The notes under the pieces were generated by a model. That model ran no database searches. It was not told where the DNA came from and saw only the letters and a program-made list of their open reading frames with translations. From the NCBI RefSeq assembly GCF_011405655.1, contig NZ_AP022829.1, positions 2,341,001-2,405,000 on the forward strand: a DNA stretch of 64,000 nucleotides, written 5' to 3'. Of this stretch, positions 44,401 to 53,215 are shown in pieces (position 1 is the first letter of the stretch; each line of letters opens with the position of its first letter). The position numbers and the translations under genes were made by a program. This DNA is from Adlercreutzia hattorii (GTDB lineage: Bacteria; Actinomycetota; Coriobacteriia; Coriobacteriales; Eggerthellaceae).

Positions 44401-47400
44401 TCGCCGATATCCGGGTCTTCTCCCGTGAAGTAGGGGTCGTCGATCGCAGCAATCCAGGTGTCGTCCGCATCTATGGGTGCACGGAGGCTGTCTAGGCTGA
44501 TATCCGCGCGCTGCGCCTCAATCTCAGCCAGTGAAGCCTGCGCCTCCGCTTCGGTGAGCGTGCCTTCTTTGACACGCTGCTTTATCTCATTTTCGAACGC
44601 CTGTAAGGACGCATCTATTCCTTCGCAGGTTTTGCTCAGCTCGCTGCCGCTGGACGACGTGTCTCCGAACAGATTCTCCAAGTAGAGGTATCTGTCCTTG
44701 GCTTCCTGTTCGGCGCGCTTCTTGATGCGCTCCTTGAAGTCCTCGTCGTCCACGTTCGACGCATAGGCCAAGGCGAAGTTGTTGAACGTATAGGTCTGCG
44801 GGATGAAGAGCTCCTCGGCATCCAATTCGGAGATACTGAAAGACCCCGAGTCGGGATTGTCTGCCAGCAGCTGCAGATAAGTTTCGTCCACGTACTCGCC
44901 GACAAAGCGCGTATATTGCTCGTCGCTTGATTTCTTTGTAAGCGGGATGGCGACCGTCCTGTCGTCCTGCATGACCGCATACATCCATAAGGTGTCGCCG
45001 GCGTTGATCTCGTTGCCTGCTTTCTTCACGGTGACATCGAACGTCCAGTAAGCGCACGATTTCCGGGCAAGCTGGTGATGGATGGTCAGGCATTTGTCGC
45101 TCTCCTTGCCGTCGGCGATGAGATCCTGCGTCCGGCCTTCATTCGTCACCTTAAACGACCAGATCTGTGCCTGGGGTCGGTAGGTGCAGTCCGCATAGGA
45201 AGAGAAAGTGGCTCCTTCTGTGGTAGCAGTTGCATCCACCTTCACACGGTCTCCGTAAAGAAGGGAATCCGTTAGGCCTTCCGGCAGGTCGAAGCCTACC
45301 GTTGCTTTGCCCTTGCTGTTCGTGGTAACCGATTCGCCGACGTTTTGCCCGTTGATGGAAAGCTGTGCGGTTGCGCCCGGACTTGCATAGACGATGGCGT
45401 TATTGCCCTTCTGGCCCACATAGCCGGACGGCACCTCAACGCTCATCCCAAGGGATGCGAACGAAAGATTGCCCGCAGGCACCGTGGCCCCAGAAGCCGA
45501 AAGGGAGAATGGCATCGAATATACCCGTTCCTTCGTCGGTGTCAATGCGATGGATATCACCCCGGAGGTGGCACCAGAAGGGATCTTCACGGAAAGAGCG
45601 CCTTCTCTCGATGTGCATTCGAGGGTCTCGCCCGTATCCAACGCGGCTGATGCGTCGCTGTAATCGTTTCGGGGAATGTCAAACGTGAGGGTCGCATCCA
45701 TGGATCGGTCGAATTCGTAGCTGATCTGAAAGATTGCTTCGCAGTCGACGACAACGGAGCTTTGAGGCATCTTCGCAGTGACGGACTTCACGCCGATCGA
45801 TGCCAGGGCATCCTCCGCCTTGAAATCGGGAACGCTAAGCGCAAGTGCGCTGGTAGCTTCGTCTTCGATGCGAATGTCCCCACTGGCATAGGGAAACGCG
45901 AGTCGCTTGATCACGCCTAGGTGAGAGGCGCTTACATTCAGTGAGGGCTTGAATGCCACTATCGTGTAATCGCCTGCCTTCAGTTTGCCGGTATCGAAAT
46001 GCCAGGCGGGATTCTCTTGGCCGTCAGGCCAATACACTTGCGCATAACCATCCTGGATGCACCGGGCATTGCTTGCAGTGCCGTCGAACACCAGCACGCG
46101 GCTCGTCCCTTCGAAGGCGGCGTTGAGCGAGATGGTCGCACTGCCCCAGCGCGGAAGGACGGCGGCGAACTCTCCCGCTTCTTCGTTGAAAGTTGCAGTT
46201 GCAGGGGAAAGAGCGAGCGACTCTGCAGGGGTCACTTCAAGGGAAAGCTCGGCGAGGGCGGCAGGATCGTTGGCGAGCGATTCGGACAAGATGAGTTGAC
46301 CGCGCTGCACCAAGTAATCGTCGGTGGCGCTCTCACCCGTCAGGTTTTTCCCTGGCTTGAGCTCTGCGCCGTTGCGCTTCAACGTAAACGAAAGGCTGTT
46401 CCAATTGGATACGGGAGCATATTCGGGATTGCCGCCGGTATCGCTGCTTCCCGTTTTGCATCGCAGGCTTATGGGATAGACCCGCTGAACCGCCAGTTTC
46501 GAAAAAACGGTTATCGTGCCCGCGTCCCAATCGCCCGTCATCTGTCCAGCGGGACGCAGCAGCTCCTTGTCGTAATACCCTGGCATCGTTATGGTGATGA
46601 GCGTTTCTACAGCAGGTTTTAAGCCTTCTGCCGTGAAGGCGCCGTCATCCGCAACGTTTGCTTGATAGGTGGAATCACCCTGCTGCACGATAACCTTCAC
46701 GTCGGTTGTCGCGACACCCTCGGGAAGGTCGAGTTTACCCGTGACCTTCACGGTATTGACGTCGTCGTCGAGCCAAACCCAATTGATTCCTTTTCCTTTC
46801 TCTAGCTGTGAGAGCTTCCAGGGGTCTGACTCCGTTCCGTCTGTGCGCTTCTTGTAGGCATAGACAGTGGATCCATCATCGCAGGGTGCGTATAAGCTGT
46901 CTGCGTCATAGACACCATTGCGCGCGAGGCACACATCCGGGTTGTCGATGCGCAATTTGACGGCACCGCATGAGCAGAATGCCGAGTAGAGGTACTTGAG
47001 AGATGACGGCAACACGATAAGCTCCTGCGAGGAAAGCCCTGTGCAGTCGGTAAATGCATCGTAGAGGCACTCTATGCCGCTGCCGTCTGGGGAAGTCTCA
47101 AATGCAACGGAGGTAAGGTCACCTTTCCTACCTGCCGTGAAGGCGCCCTCTTCGATCTCCTTGACGAAGCTGGGGAATGTGACACTTTTAAGATGTTGGT
47201 AGTTGAATGCAAACATAGGGATATAGACGTCGTAGCTTCCGTCGAGCACAGCTGCTATGTCCATCGATTCAAGGCCGCCGTCCCCATAGAGCATGACCAC
47301 GTCGCGGGTTTGCCCATCGACCGTATGCTCATAGCCCTTGTTGAGATAGGCATACACTTCGGCATCATGCAGTGGGTCCGGCGCTTGCCAGCCGCAATCG

Positions 47401-47954
47401 AACGACCAGCCCGGATCGTTCCAGTAGCCGTTGTCCTGCACGAGCGTTCCTACCCACATCTTCTTACCGGAGCAAGAGGCGGACGTCTTCCATAGGAGCG
47501 ACTTGTCCAACTCGGGGTAGTTTTCGCATTCATAGTTGTCCAGCGTGGCAAGGTTCTGGGCATCCACGCCGCTCGCAAACGGGTTGGGGCCTGGTTCTGT
47601 GGACGCTTCTGTGACTGGCTGGCTATCTTCGGCGCCTTCTGCCACATCAGCATCATCCGAAGAGACAGTAGACCGGTCCGAAGCATCCTCATCCGGAACC
47701 TCTTCGTCGGAAACGGATGCGCCATCAAGCAATATGTTGCTGGAGACTGAAAGCGCATCATCGGGCACATCGACTTCAGAATCGCTCACAGGGAGCAGTG
47801 CCGCCTGAACGTCTTCGCTCGCGACTGCGTCCACCCGACTTGAATCTTCGGCAAATCCGACGATGGGACACATGGTCACAACCAGTGCCAAGGAGAGTGC
47901 GACGGCACAAGCTTTTGCAAAAGGAGATTTTGCTGTCTTGCCTTTTCTGGGCAT
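41460..47954 (-). CDS. giant (2164-residue) secreted surface protein
   Basis: A signal peptide (residues 1-35, ALSLALVVTMCPIVGFA) begins the protein. An acidic Ser/Asp-rich region follows to about 130. Then comes a leucine-rich, BspA-like stretch (about 230-350, with HLKSVTFPSFVKEIEEGAF and LSSSLKYLYSAF-like units). Several Ig-like and carboxypeptidase-regulatory-like beta domains follow. A helical middle (about 1080-1600) includes a cysteine pair CDGACQNC and hydrophobic patches. A chitobiase-type C-terminal domain (EGATIYYTTDDTC), a Gly/Asn-rich stalk and a membrane helix with RRR end it. LAETSDSLG before the helix could be a variant sortase signal. Its base composition is lower in GC than the neighbours. 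Confidence 0.85.
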   Translation of the reverse strand: MPRKGKTAKSPFAKACAVALSLALVVTMCPIVGFAEDSSRVDAVASEDVQAALLPVSDSEVDVPDDALSVSSNILLDGASVSDEEVPDEDASDRSTVSSDDADVAEGAEDSQPVTEASTEPGPNPFASGVDAQNLATLDNYECENYPELDKSLLWKTSASCSGKKMWVGTLVQDNGYWNDPGWSFDCGWQAPDPLHDAEVYAYLNKGYEHTVDGQTRDVVMLYGDGGLESMDIAAVLDGSYDVYIPMFAFNYQHLKSVTFPSFVKEIEEGAFTAGRKGDLTSVAFETSPDGSGIECLYDAFTDCTGLSSQELIVLPSSLKYLYSAFCSCGAVKLRIDNPDVCLARNGVYDADSLYAPCDDGSTVYAYKKRTDGTESDPWKLSQLEKGKGINWVWLDDDVNTVKVTGKLDLPEGVATTDVKVIVQQGDSTYQANVADDGAFTAEGLKPAVETLITITMPGYYDKELLRPAGQMTGDWDAGTITVFSKLAVQRVYPISLRCKTGSSDTGGNPEYAPVSNWNSLSFTLKRNGAELKPGKNLTGESATDDYLVQRGQLILSESLANDPAALAELSLEVTPAESLALSPATATFNEEAGEFAAVLPRWGSATISLNAAFEGTSRVLVFDGTASNARCIQDGYAQVYWPDGQENPAWHFDTGKLKAGDYTIVAFKPSLNVSASHLGVIKRLAFPYASGDIRIEDEATSALALSVPDFKAEDALASIGVKSVTAKMPQSSVVVDCEAIFQISYEFDRSMDATLTFDIPRNDYSDASAALDTGETLECTSREGALSVKIPSGATSGVISIALTPTKERVYSMPFSLSASGATVPAGNLSFASLGMSVEVPSGYVGQKGNNAIVYASPGATAQLSINGQNVGESVTTNSKGKATVGFDLPEGLTDSLLYGDRVKVDATATTEGATFSSYADCTYRPQAQIWSFKVTNEGRTQDLIADGKESDKCLTIHHQLARKSCAYWTFDVTVKKAGNEINAGDTLWMYAVMQDDRTVAIPLTKKSSDEQYTRFVGEYVDETYLQLLADNPDSGSFSISELDAEELFIPQTYTFNNFALAYASNVDDEDFKERIKKRAEQEAKDRYLYLENLFGDTSSSGSELSKTCEGIDASLQAFENEIKQRVKEGTLTEAEAQASLAEIEAQRADISLDSLRAPIDADDTWIAAIDDPYFTGEDPDIGEYSIPTDAEIDGWYAGQDAATIKEVKDFFHRMKESIDNNYACGKLTNRSIRNSLDAMGTSAGIGKVSASGSPSALMDNCLQDKLGGVVKVSEGDSAKGVQVQTLEDGRLEAELYVTDSQKNSADGKTEGVYTGYSCLVTESAPQGATDPNAKKQNTYKVDFSEHKEKDDHMRSAKVDALKAAGLDGFGMGIDMVSGVIDEGAKSVLDNVLARRILKDVPPERITPMVKAWAKSQMWAKETEEVANEISKCTNVNQVLGGVGVIGSGVGLRFAMDSWLDNMDALGVLEADIESINQWILYYKKRNPCDGACQNCLKALYAERDAAEKYRELMENEDDHNYTDVMTGYWNTVGSTIILVATMGSSSVVTEGASTAGGVVSKASLAIDAGSTSIHLLRAHYLDKAKNAYEQATAYRKSVCKEVPKKNNGSDDVRNIIDWDKFYGIGSNVIIDPSGIVYEALDSNPVEGAKATIYVADDANGRNARKWNAEDYEQEGTLTTGADGAFQWDTPTGFYQVRVAKEGYDVARTDWLSVLPIRTGLKVGLKSTQAPSVVAANACPEYIELEFSQYMKADEGAGTSALVDGESARLEWVDSKDASEADGGGALAKVLRIYPQEPLSEGASVSVKLNGAKSYTECSLGDLFGSWSKTLTVEKRPAQLVANYENAVVLQSDAPEPVQVVAYVRYSDGTPVANQPVTAQVDAPSIAALDGISALDASGEGIATGMTDSEGKTSFSLYGDLPGMTALTLAATGTSLSKELAIRTTSDAAQPVRPTATIGTNTFDALAPKENSVTVPKGSKLTLTTTTEGATIYYTTDDTCPCDANGTRRVYTGPISVTGDTKYRIAAYKEGMPFDEYSERLNLAVSVTDDGRDPSGGGEQGGGDNGGTNQGNSGSMNGGQGNNGGSDAPEASGGNQEINSGQTDNANSVTDTDKPASSLGFLAETSDSLGLPVRIALILFCASAIGLASLLLYVGRRRFNSRR

Positions 47955-48127
47955 GGCGTTTTCTATCTTTCTCTTGGTGAGGGATCCCGTTCATTCTCCG
48001 AAATCGAGGAACGAGGCACAATAGAGTTGCCAGGTTCGGCAATTGCCAAAACGGAAATCGTACGCTAGGGGGCGCATTTCCTGAGTACCATAGTCATTGC
48101 AACCTGCAAGCAACGAGAAAGCGCGAA

Positions 48128-49861
48128 ATGAAGTTTCACGAACAACTGAATGCATATATCGAGCAGATCGACTGCATGGCGAAAGAGGTGAGCGAGCAGT
48201 CGGGAGTATCCGCCGCCACTCTGAGCCGATATCGTACGGGGTCGAGGCTCCCCGATACGGAATCCGACGCCTTTGAGAATCTCTGCTCTGCGATCGCCGA
48301 GCTGGCACGACAGAAGCAGCTTGGCGATATAACCGCGGAATCAGTGCGTGAGCAGTTCATGCAGTCATCCGACCTTCGCCCCCGCGACGCCGATCGGCTC
48401 CTCGAGAACTTCGACCTCCTCCTTGCAACGCTCGATGTGGGCATCAGCAAGCTCTGTCGCCATATAAACTACGATGCCTCGACCGTGTTCCGCTTTCGCA
48501 ATGGCTCGCGCCGTCCATCGGATCCCGAAAAGTTCGCATCGTCGGTGGCGGAGTACGTGGCGCGAGAATGGGACTCTGCTCGCGATAGAGCCGTGCTGGC
48601 GCATCTGCTAGGTTGCACTGAAGAGGAGCTAGCGGAAAGCTCCGTTCGGTACGAAAAGCTGATGGAGTGGCTGTTCGACGATCGCGACCATAGGGATCAT
48701 CCCGTGTCGGATTTCCTGTTCAAGCTCGACGAGTTCAACCTGAACGACTACATCAAGGCCATCCACTTCGACGAACTGAAAGTTCCTTCCGTGCCGTTCC
48801 AAATGCCTACATCGAAGACGTACTTCGGTCTCGACCAGATGATGGAAAGCGAACTTGATTTCCTGAAGGCCACCGTGATCTCCAAATCAACCGAGCCGGT
48901 GATCATGTACAGCGACATGCCCATGGGAGAGATGGCGAAGGATCCGGAATTCCCGAAGAAGTGGATGTTCGGCATGGCCATGATGCTGAAAAAGGGGCTT
49001 CACCTGAATCAGATCCATGACTTGAACCGGTCCTTTGAGGATATGATGCTGGGACTTGAGAGCTGGATCCCCATGTACATGACGGGCCAGGTCTCCCCGT
49101 TCTACCTCAAGGAGCCGTCGAACAACGTGTTCCTTCACCTCCTGAAGGTATCCGGAGCCGCTGCCCTTTGCGGTGAGGCCATTGTGGGCCACCATGCCGA
49201 GGGAAGATACTATTTGACCAAATCAAGGAAGGAGTTGGGGTACTATACGGCGCGAGCCCAGGAGCTGCTGAGCGCTGCGCGACCCTTGATGGATATCTAC
49301 CGCATCGACAACAAGAACGAGTTCAACGCTTTTTTGCAGGTCGATTCAGAAGCAATCGGGAAGCGCAGGAGCATCCTCTCTTCGCTGCCGCTCTACACCA
49401 TCGATGCGTCCCTTCTGGTGGAGATGCTTGCAAGGTCTGGATTCGATGGAGAAGAGGCGGCCGGCATTGCCGATGCCGCCTCTTCGGCTCGTCGGCGCGT
49501 CGTGCATATTCTTGAGACTAGCGAGATCCATGTCGAGATACCGCTGCTTACCAGAGAGGAGTTCGAGGTCTATCCGTTGAACCTCGACCTTTCGAACGCA
49601 TTCTGCGAGAAGGGCGTCGCGTACACGTACGAGCAGTACCTTGCGCACCTGGAGGATACCGACCGTTTCGCAGCGGATCATCCTCGGTATCAGGTAGAGA
49701 AAACTTCTTCACAGACGTTCAGGAACCTACAGATCAGCATTCACGAAGGCAGGTGGGCTATGGTGTCGAAAGAGCTTGTACCATCAATACACTTCGTCAT
49801 ACACCACCCAAAACTAAGACGTGCGATAGAGGAGTTTATTCCGCCTGTGGTCGAGAAATAG
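48128..49861 (+). CDS. double-HTH regulatory protein, divergent from the surface-protein gene
   Basis: A 577-residue protein. It has two XRE-like helix-turn-helix units: residues about 17-60 (AKEVSEQSGVSAATLSRYRTG) and about 103-148 (GISKLCRHINYDASTVFRFRNG). Each is followed by a PSD/LPD-type hinge. The remaining 400 residues have no recognised domain, are mixed helix/strand, and may sense a ligand or bind a partner. No membrane segments. It starts 174 bases from the surface-protein start on the opposite strand, so local control of that gene is likely. Similar large HTH proteins beside adhesin genes are common in this family. Confidence 0.75.
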   Translation: MKFHEQLNAYIEQIDCMAKEVSEQSGVSAATLSRYRTGSRLPDTESDAFENLCSAIAELARQKQLGDITAESVREQFMQSSDLRPRDADRLLENFDLLLATLDVGISKLCRHINYDASTVFRFRNGSRRPSDPEKFASSVAEYVAREWDSARDRAVLAHLLGCTEEELAESSVRYEKLMEWLFDDRDHRDHPVSDFLFKLDEFNLNDYIKAIHFDELKVPSVPFQMPTSKTYFGLDQMMESELDFLKATVISKSTEPVIMYSDMPMGEMAKDPEFPKKWMFGMAMMLKKGLHLNQIHDLNRSFEDMMLGLESWIPMYMTGQVSPFYLKEPSNNVFLHLLKVSGAAALCGEAIVGHHAEGRYYLTKSRKELGYYTARAQELLSAARPLMDIYRIDNKNEFNAFLQVDSEAIGKRRSILSSLPLYTIDASLLVEMLARSGFDGEEAAGIADAASSARRRVVHILETSEIHVEIPLLTREEFEVYPLNLDLSNAFCEKGVAYTYEQYLAHLEDTDRFAADHPRYQVEKTSSQTFRNLQISIHEGRWAMVSKELVPSIHFVIHHPKLRRAIEEFIPPVVEK

Positions 49862-50030
49862 CCTCTGCCGCTGTTGTCTGAAGCAAATCGCGCAAACTGC
49901 TGGCAGGACTGCCATTATATTCATCGATTATGAGGCTATCGTCCTTTCGCCATATGGCCTCAATCTTGCTATTGTTTGCGTCTATATCATCAGAATCAGG
50001 AGCCTGGTAATCGGAAAGCCCGCATGACAT
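49836..50030 (-). CDS. small hypothetical protein (64 residues)
   Basis: An acidic small ORF (MSCGLSDYQAPDSDDIDANN...) with a plausible strand-helix pattern IEAIWRKDDSLIIDEYN. Its start lies inside the dyad at 50026-50048, and its end overlaps the double-HTH gene by 26 bases. There is no good ribosome site. It may be a broken piece of a larger gene. Low confidence. Confidence 0.3.
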   Translation of the reverse strand: MSCGLSDYQAPDSDDIDANNSKIEAIWRKDDSLIIDEYNGSPASSLRDLLQTTAAEAISRPQAE

Positions 50031-50048
50031 TAGAACACATCTAATGTC
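50026..50048. promoter_or_regulatory. operator-like dyad 1
   Basis: GACATTAGA-ACACA-TCTAATGTC: perfect 9-base arms with a 5-base spacer. A near-identical dyad lies at 50110-50132. Confidence 0.6.
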
Positions 50049-50109
50049 ATTGCAGTTGCCTTATTCGTTCGAAAGTGATTGGGCTTCGATGCCAGCCTCT
50101 CTGCAAGGT

Positions 50110-50132
50110 GACGTTAGATGTATTCTAATGTC
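50110..50132. promoter_or_regulatory. operator-like dyad 2
   Basis: GACGTTAGA-TGTAT-TCTAATGTC: same layout as dyad 1 with one mismatch. The flanking CTGCA(A) is shared in inverted orientation, so the two dyads also form a larger inverted repeat. Confidence 0.6.
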
Positions 50133-50155
50133 ATTCCAAGGCGGAGGAATACTTC

Positions 50156-50332
50156 CTATGTTGCATCCTGGGCATCCTCTTTGCTTGGAAGGCGCCTTGC
50201 GTAATAGCGGAACACCTCGTCGTAATGGTCTTTCACGAACTTTTCCACCAAAATAGATGTCTCTGTTTTAGTAGTAGCTCGGTTCGCTTTGCTGTAATCT
50301 TCATTGTCTTGCTGTGTTTCGCCGTGCGACAT
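50156..50332 (-). CDS. truncated sigma-70 region 2-like protein (58 residues)
   Basis: A short ORF with a very strong TAGGAGGTGAGG ribosome site. The second half (VEKFVKDHYDEVFRYYARRL, then PSKEDAQDAT) resembles the start of region 2 of ECF sigma factors, but a stop codon follows at once. The domain needed for -10 and -35 recognition is missing. It could be a truncated relic or a small regulatory peptide. The break lies about 25 bases before the dyad at 50110-50132. Confidence 0.5.
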   Translation of the reverse strand: MSHGETQQDNEDYSKANRATTKTETSILVEKFVKDHYDEVFRYYARRLPSKEDAQDAT

Positions 50333-50640
50333 TCCTGAACCTCACCTCCTATTACGCATAACGCGAAGAGCGCACCCTATGGGCGGCTCTTTTTCGAAAA
50401 ATTTTTCATTAGGTCGTGAATCCCAAGATTCGATTAGATGTTCTAGGGCTCTTGGAACGGCGCAGGGAGGCACAACATGTCATAACTGATATGACACGGT
50501 TAGCCCTTGTTAGCGTCGGGCGAGAATAGCCACCTAAAGTCAAACTAGTTCAGCCAAATTCCAGTCAAGCAAAAACAGCCATTGCGACGCTGCTGGCCCT
50601 ACACTGGTGTACGCCAATACGCCAGAAGACAAGGAGGACC
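50333..50640. other. 308-base gap before the transposase
   Basis: A weak hairpin with T5 (AGAGC/GCTCT, near 50367-50394), then the left end of the IS21-type element. Nothing else is recognised. Confidence 0.5.
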
Positions 50641-51954
50641 ATGAATGACAACGAGCGCAATGGCCTGCAGGAGATTATAGACAAGGCCATATCGGATATC
50701 GCCCGGACGGAGGGCGATTCCTTCGAACTCGACAAGATGAACCTGGCCGAATTCTCGCGAAGAACGGGGCTCTCGAGATCGAGGGCCCGCACATTGAAAG
50801 CGAGAGGTTTCGTCGTCGCGCCCCACGGGCGCTGCGGGATGCGCGCTGCCACGACGGTGATCAGCGGCTTCGAGGGCATTGTGAACGCCCTGCTCTCGGA
50901 GGGCGTCACCAACTCCGAGGTCGTTTTCGAGCGCATCAGGGGCCAGGGCTACGAGGGCGGCAGGACCACCGTGAAGAACTATATCGCCGCGCATGCCGAC
51001 CTGGTTCCCTCGAAGAGGAGGCTCGCGGGCGCCGACCCGCAGGCGAGCCGCGGCAGGAGATTCTCCACATCGCCCGGCGAGTCCTACCAGATGGACTGGG
51101 GATTCGTCGATGTCGAGGACTGGACCGGAGGCATGTTCAGAATCGCGTGCTTCGCGATGGTGTGCCACCACTGCGGCACGTGCTACGTGGAGTTCTTCCC
51201 CAATGCGCGCCAGGAGAGCCTGTTCATCGGCATGATCCACGCGTTCGCGGTGATGGGGGTGCCAGAGTGCGTGCTGACCGACAACATGAAGTCGGTGGTG
51301 CTGCGGCGCGACATCGACGGCAGGCCCGTATGGCAGGCCGACTACGCCGCGTTCATGTCGTGCGTCGGGTTCAAGACGAAGCTGTGCAAGCCCAGGCACC
51401 CGTTCACGAAGGGCAAGGTCGAGCGACTGATCAGGTTCGTGAAGGGCAACTTCCTGGCAGGGAGGAGGTTCTGCAACGCCACCGACCTGAACGCCCAGGC
51501 TCTCGAATGGTGCGCAGCGCAATCCGGGCGCTACCGCAGGGCGGTCGACTGTGTTCCGGCCGACGAGCACTCCGCAGCCTGCGCGCCCGCCGCGTCCGTG
51601 CTCGCGATGACCCACGAGCTGGCGCTCTACCTGTGCCCCCGCCGACGCATCAGCTTCGACGGGTTCGTCAGCTACGAGGGCAGGCGCTTCGGCGTGCCGT
51701 ACTGGTATCCGGGGAGGGAGTGCCGCGTCAACCGCGACGGGGAATGGCTGCACATCTACTCCGACGACCTCTCTCGCGAACTGGCGGCTCATCCCGTGAC
51801 ATGGGGCCGCAGGGACAGCTGCTGCGACGACCAGTACGCCGACGTCCAGCCGGTCGAGCTGCCGACGGCCCCCGTGACGACCGTCATCGCCCGGCTGGAG
51901 CCTCCCAAGGGAAAGCCCGGGTTCGACAAGTTCGACTTCGAGGGGAGGCTGTAG
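50641..51954 (+). CDS. istA: IS21-family transposase IstA
   Basis: A 437-residue DDE transposase. An N-terminal HTH (LAEFSRRTGLSRSRARTLKARG) precedes the catalytic core, with acidic residues in YQMDWGFVD, VLTDNMKSVV and KGKVERLIRFVK. A beta-barrel region (VSYEGRRFGVPYWYPGRE) follows. An AAGGAGGACC site precedes the ATG. No frameshift or missing catalytic residue, so it may be active. IstB begins 2 bases past its stop. Confidence 0.93.
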   Translation: MNDNERNGLQEIIDKAISDIARTEGDSFELDKMNLAEFSRRTGLSRSRARTLKARGFVVAPHGRCGMRAATTVISGFEGIVNALLSEGVTNSEVVFERIRGQGYEGGRTTVKNYIAAHADLVPSKRRLAGADPQASRGRRFSTSPGESYQMDWGFVDVEDWTGGMFRIACFAMVCHHCGTCYVEFFPNARQESLFIGMIHAFAVMGVPECVLTDNMKSVVLRRDIDGRPVWQADYAAFMSCVGFKTKLCKPRHPFTKGKVERLIRFVKGNFLAGRRFCNATDLNAQALEWCAAQSGRYRRAVDCVPADEHSAACAPAASVLAMTHELALYLCPRRRISFDGFVSYEGRRFGVPYWYPGRECRVNRDGEWLHIYSDDLSRELAAHPVTWGRRDSCCDDQYADVQPVELPTAPVTTVIARLEPPKGKPGFDKFDFEGRL

Positions 51955-51956
51955 CC

Positions 51957-52769
51957 ATGGGCGACACGGAAGATGCCGCGGCCGTCTACGATCGCGTGAG
52001 CGCCCGGGCGGCGTCGCTCGGAGTGGCGATAGCCCCGGAGGAGCTGGCCGAGCTGGCCGTGCGCCACAGCATGGGAGGCGGCGAGCTCGCGGCGCTCGAC
52101 GCCGTGTTCTCCTATCTGGCGGACAAGCGTCACGACCAGGTGATCGAGACGCTGCTCAAGCTCAGCAGGCTGCCGCAGAAGGCCCCCAAAACCTTCGCCG
52201 GCTTCGACTTCGACCGCATACGCGGCCGGGACGCGGGGGCGCTGCGCAAGCTGCCGGCGCTCGCGAACCTGCATGCGCGCAAGAACCTGGCGTTCATAGG
52301 GCCGGGCGGCATCGGAAAGACCCACCTGGCCCAGGCCTATGGCCGGGAGTGCTGCCTGAACGGCTACAAGACGTACTACCTGAAGGCCACGGAGCTGAGG
52401 GACAAACTGAGGAGGGCCGCCGATTCCGGCAGCGTCTCGCGAGCCGTCGCCGCGCTGGTGAAGCCGTCCTGCCTCATAGTCGACGAGGTGGGGCGGTGCA
52501 CGTTCGACAAGGCGTGCACGGATCTCTTCTTCGATGTCGTCGACCGGCGCTACGAGAAGGACTGCGCCAATACGATGATATTGACCAGCAACACGCCCAC
52601 GAACAACTGGGACGAGTTCTTCACCGGCGACGACACCCTGCTCTGCACTCTCGACCGCCTGTTCGACCGTGCATCTGTGTTCGTGATGAAGGGCGCCAGC
52701 TTCCGCGGCGCTGAACTTGAGATCTTCTCAGTCGAGACAACGCCGCTGGCAGTTAGGGCGACCGCATAA
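51957..52769 (+). CDS. istB: IS21-family helper ATPase IstB
   Basis: A 270-residue AAA+ ATPase related to DnaC that guides IstA to target DNA. Walker A is GPGGIGKTHLA and Walker B is CLIVDEVGRC; a sensor I segment TMILTSNTPTNN follows. GAGGGGAGG upstream overlaps the istA end. Length is typical. Confidence 0.93.
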   Translation: MGDTEDAAAVYDRVSARAASLGVAIAPEELAELAVRHSMGGGELAALDAVFSYLADKRHDQVIETLLKLSRLPQKAPKTFAGFDFDRIRGRDAGALRKLPALANLHARKNLAFIGPGGIGKTHLAQAYGRECCLNGYKTYYLKATELRDKLRRAADSGSVSRAVAALVKPSCLIVDEVGRCTFDKACTDLFFDVVDRRYEKDCANTMILTSNTPTNNWDEFFTGDDTLLCTLDRLFDRASVFVMKGASFRGAELEIFSVETTPLAVRATA

Positions 52770-53155
52770 GGCAGCAGAAGGCAAAGGTAAATCGCAACTA
52801 GAATCACTGGCGTATTGGCGAAATTAAATTGGCCGGGATTGGCGATTTATCTCCGACTTGGGTGTGGCTGATTTAACCTGACTCCAATACCCTGCGAAGA
52901 AGGACATTAGGAAATGCTGGTTATCGACGTCCATTGGGAGTGATTTGGAATCCTCTCGCGTATCAATGCGATGTAATAATTGCTCATTATCACGAGCAAC
53001 TCCGAACTATGAAATATAATTTTCCAGAAATATGAGTAACTCAAGTTTGGTGAATGGCTATAGTGATTTACGAAATTCTCGGAAGCGCTCAACGATGCGC
53101 CAGGCAATTTCGCAGTATATCAAGCCCATCAAACACAGTCAGCAGATGCAGATCC
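52770..53155. other. 386-base gap: IS right end and decayed adhesin remnant
   Basis: The IS end runs to about 52886. Bases 52897-52944 resemble the end of the remnant at 41053-41241 (GGGACATTGGGAAACG versus AGGACATTAGGAAATG, then a related 25-base stretch), about two-thirds identical. The rest is AT-rich with no gene. Confidence 0.55.
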
Positions 53156-53201
53156 TTGAACAATGCAAGACAAAAGCATATAATCGTCTTACTATTAGTA
53201 A
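53156..53201 (+). promoter_or_regulatory. promoter and operator of dinJ-yafQ
   Basis: TTGAAC (53156-53161) and TATAAT (53179-53184) are separated by 17 bases. A dyad TTACT-ATT-AGTAA (53189-53201) overlaps the start region just before the ribosome site AAGGAGG, as expected for repression by the antitoxin. Confidence 0.7.
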
Positions 53202-53215
53202 AGGAGGTCGGTCCT

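Larger units (their letters stand above)
50535..52886 (+). mobile_element. IS21-family insertion sequence (ends approximate)
   Basis: Contains istA and istB in the usual order. Inner terminal repeats are visible: TACGCCAATACGCCAG near 50609-50624 and its complement CTGGCGTATTGGCG near 52807-52820. The outer ends look like imperfect inverted repeats around AGTCAAACTAGTTCAGCCA (left) and TGGCTGATTTAACCTGACT (right). I cannot fix the exact tips or a target duplication. The right end abuts a decayed adhesin-tail remnant. Confidence 0.75.
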
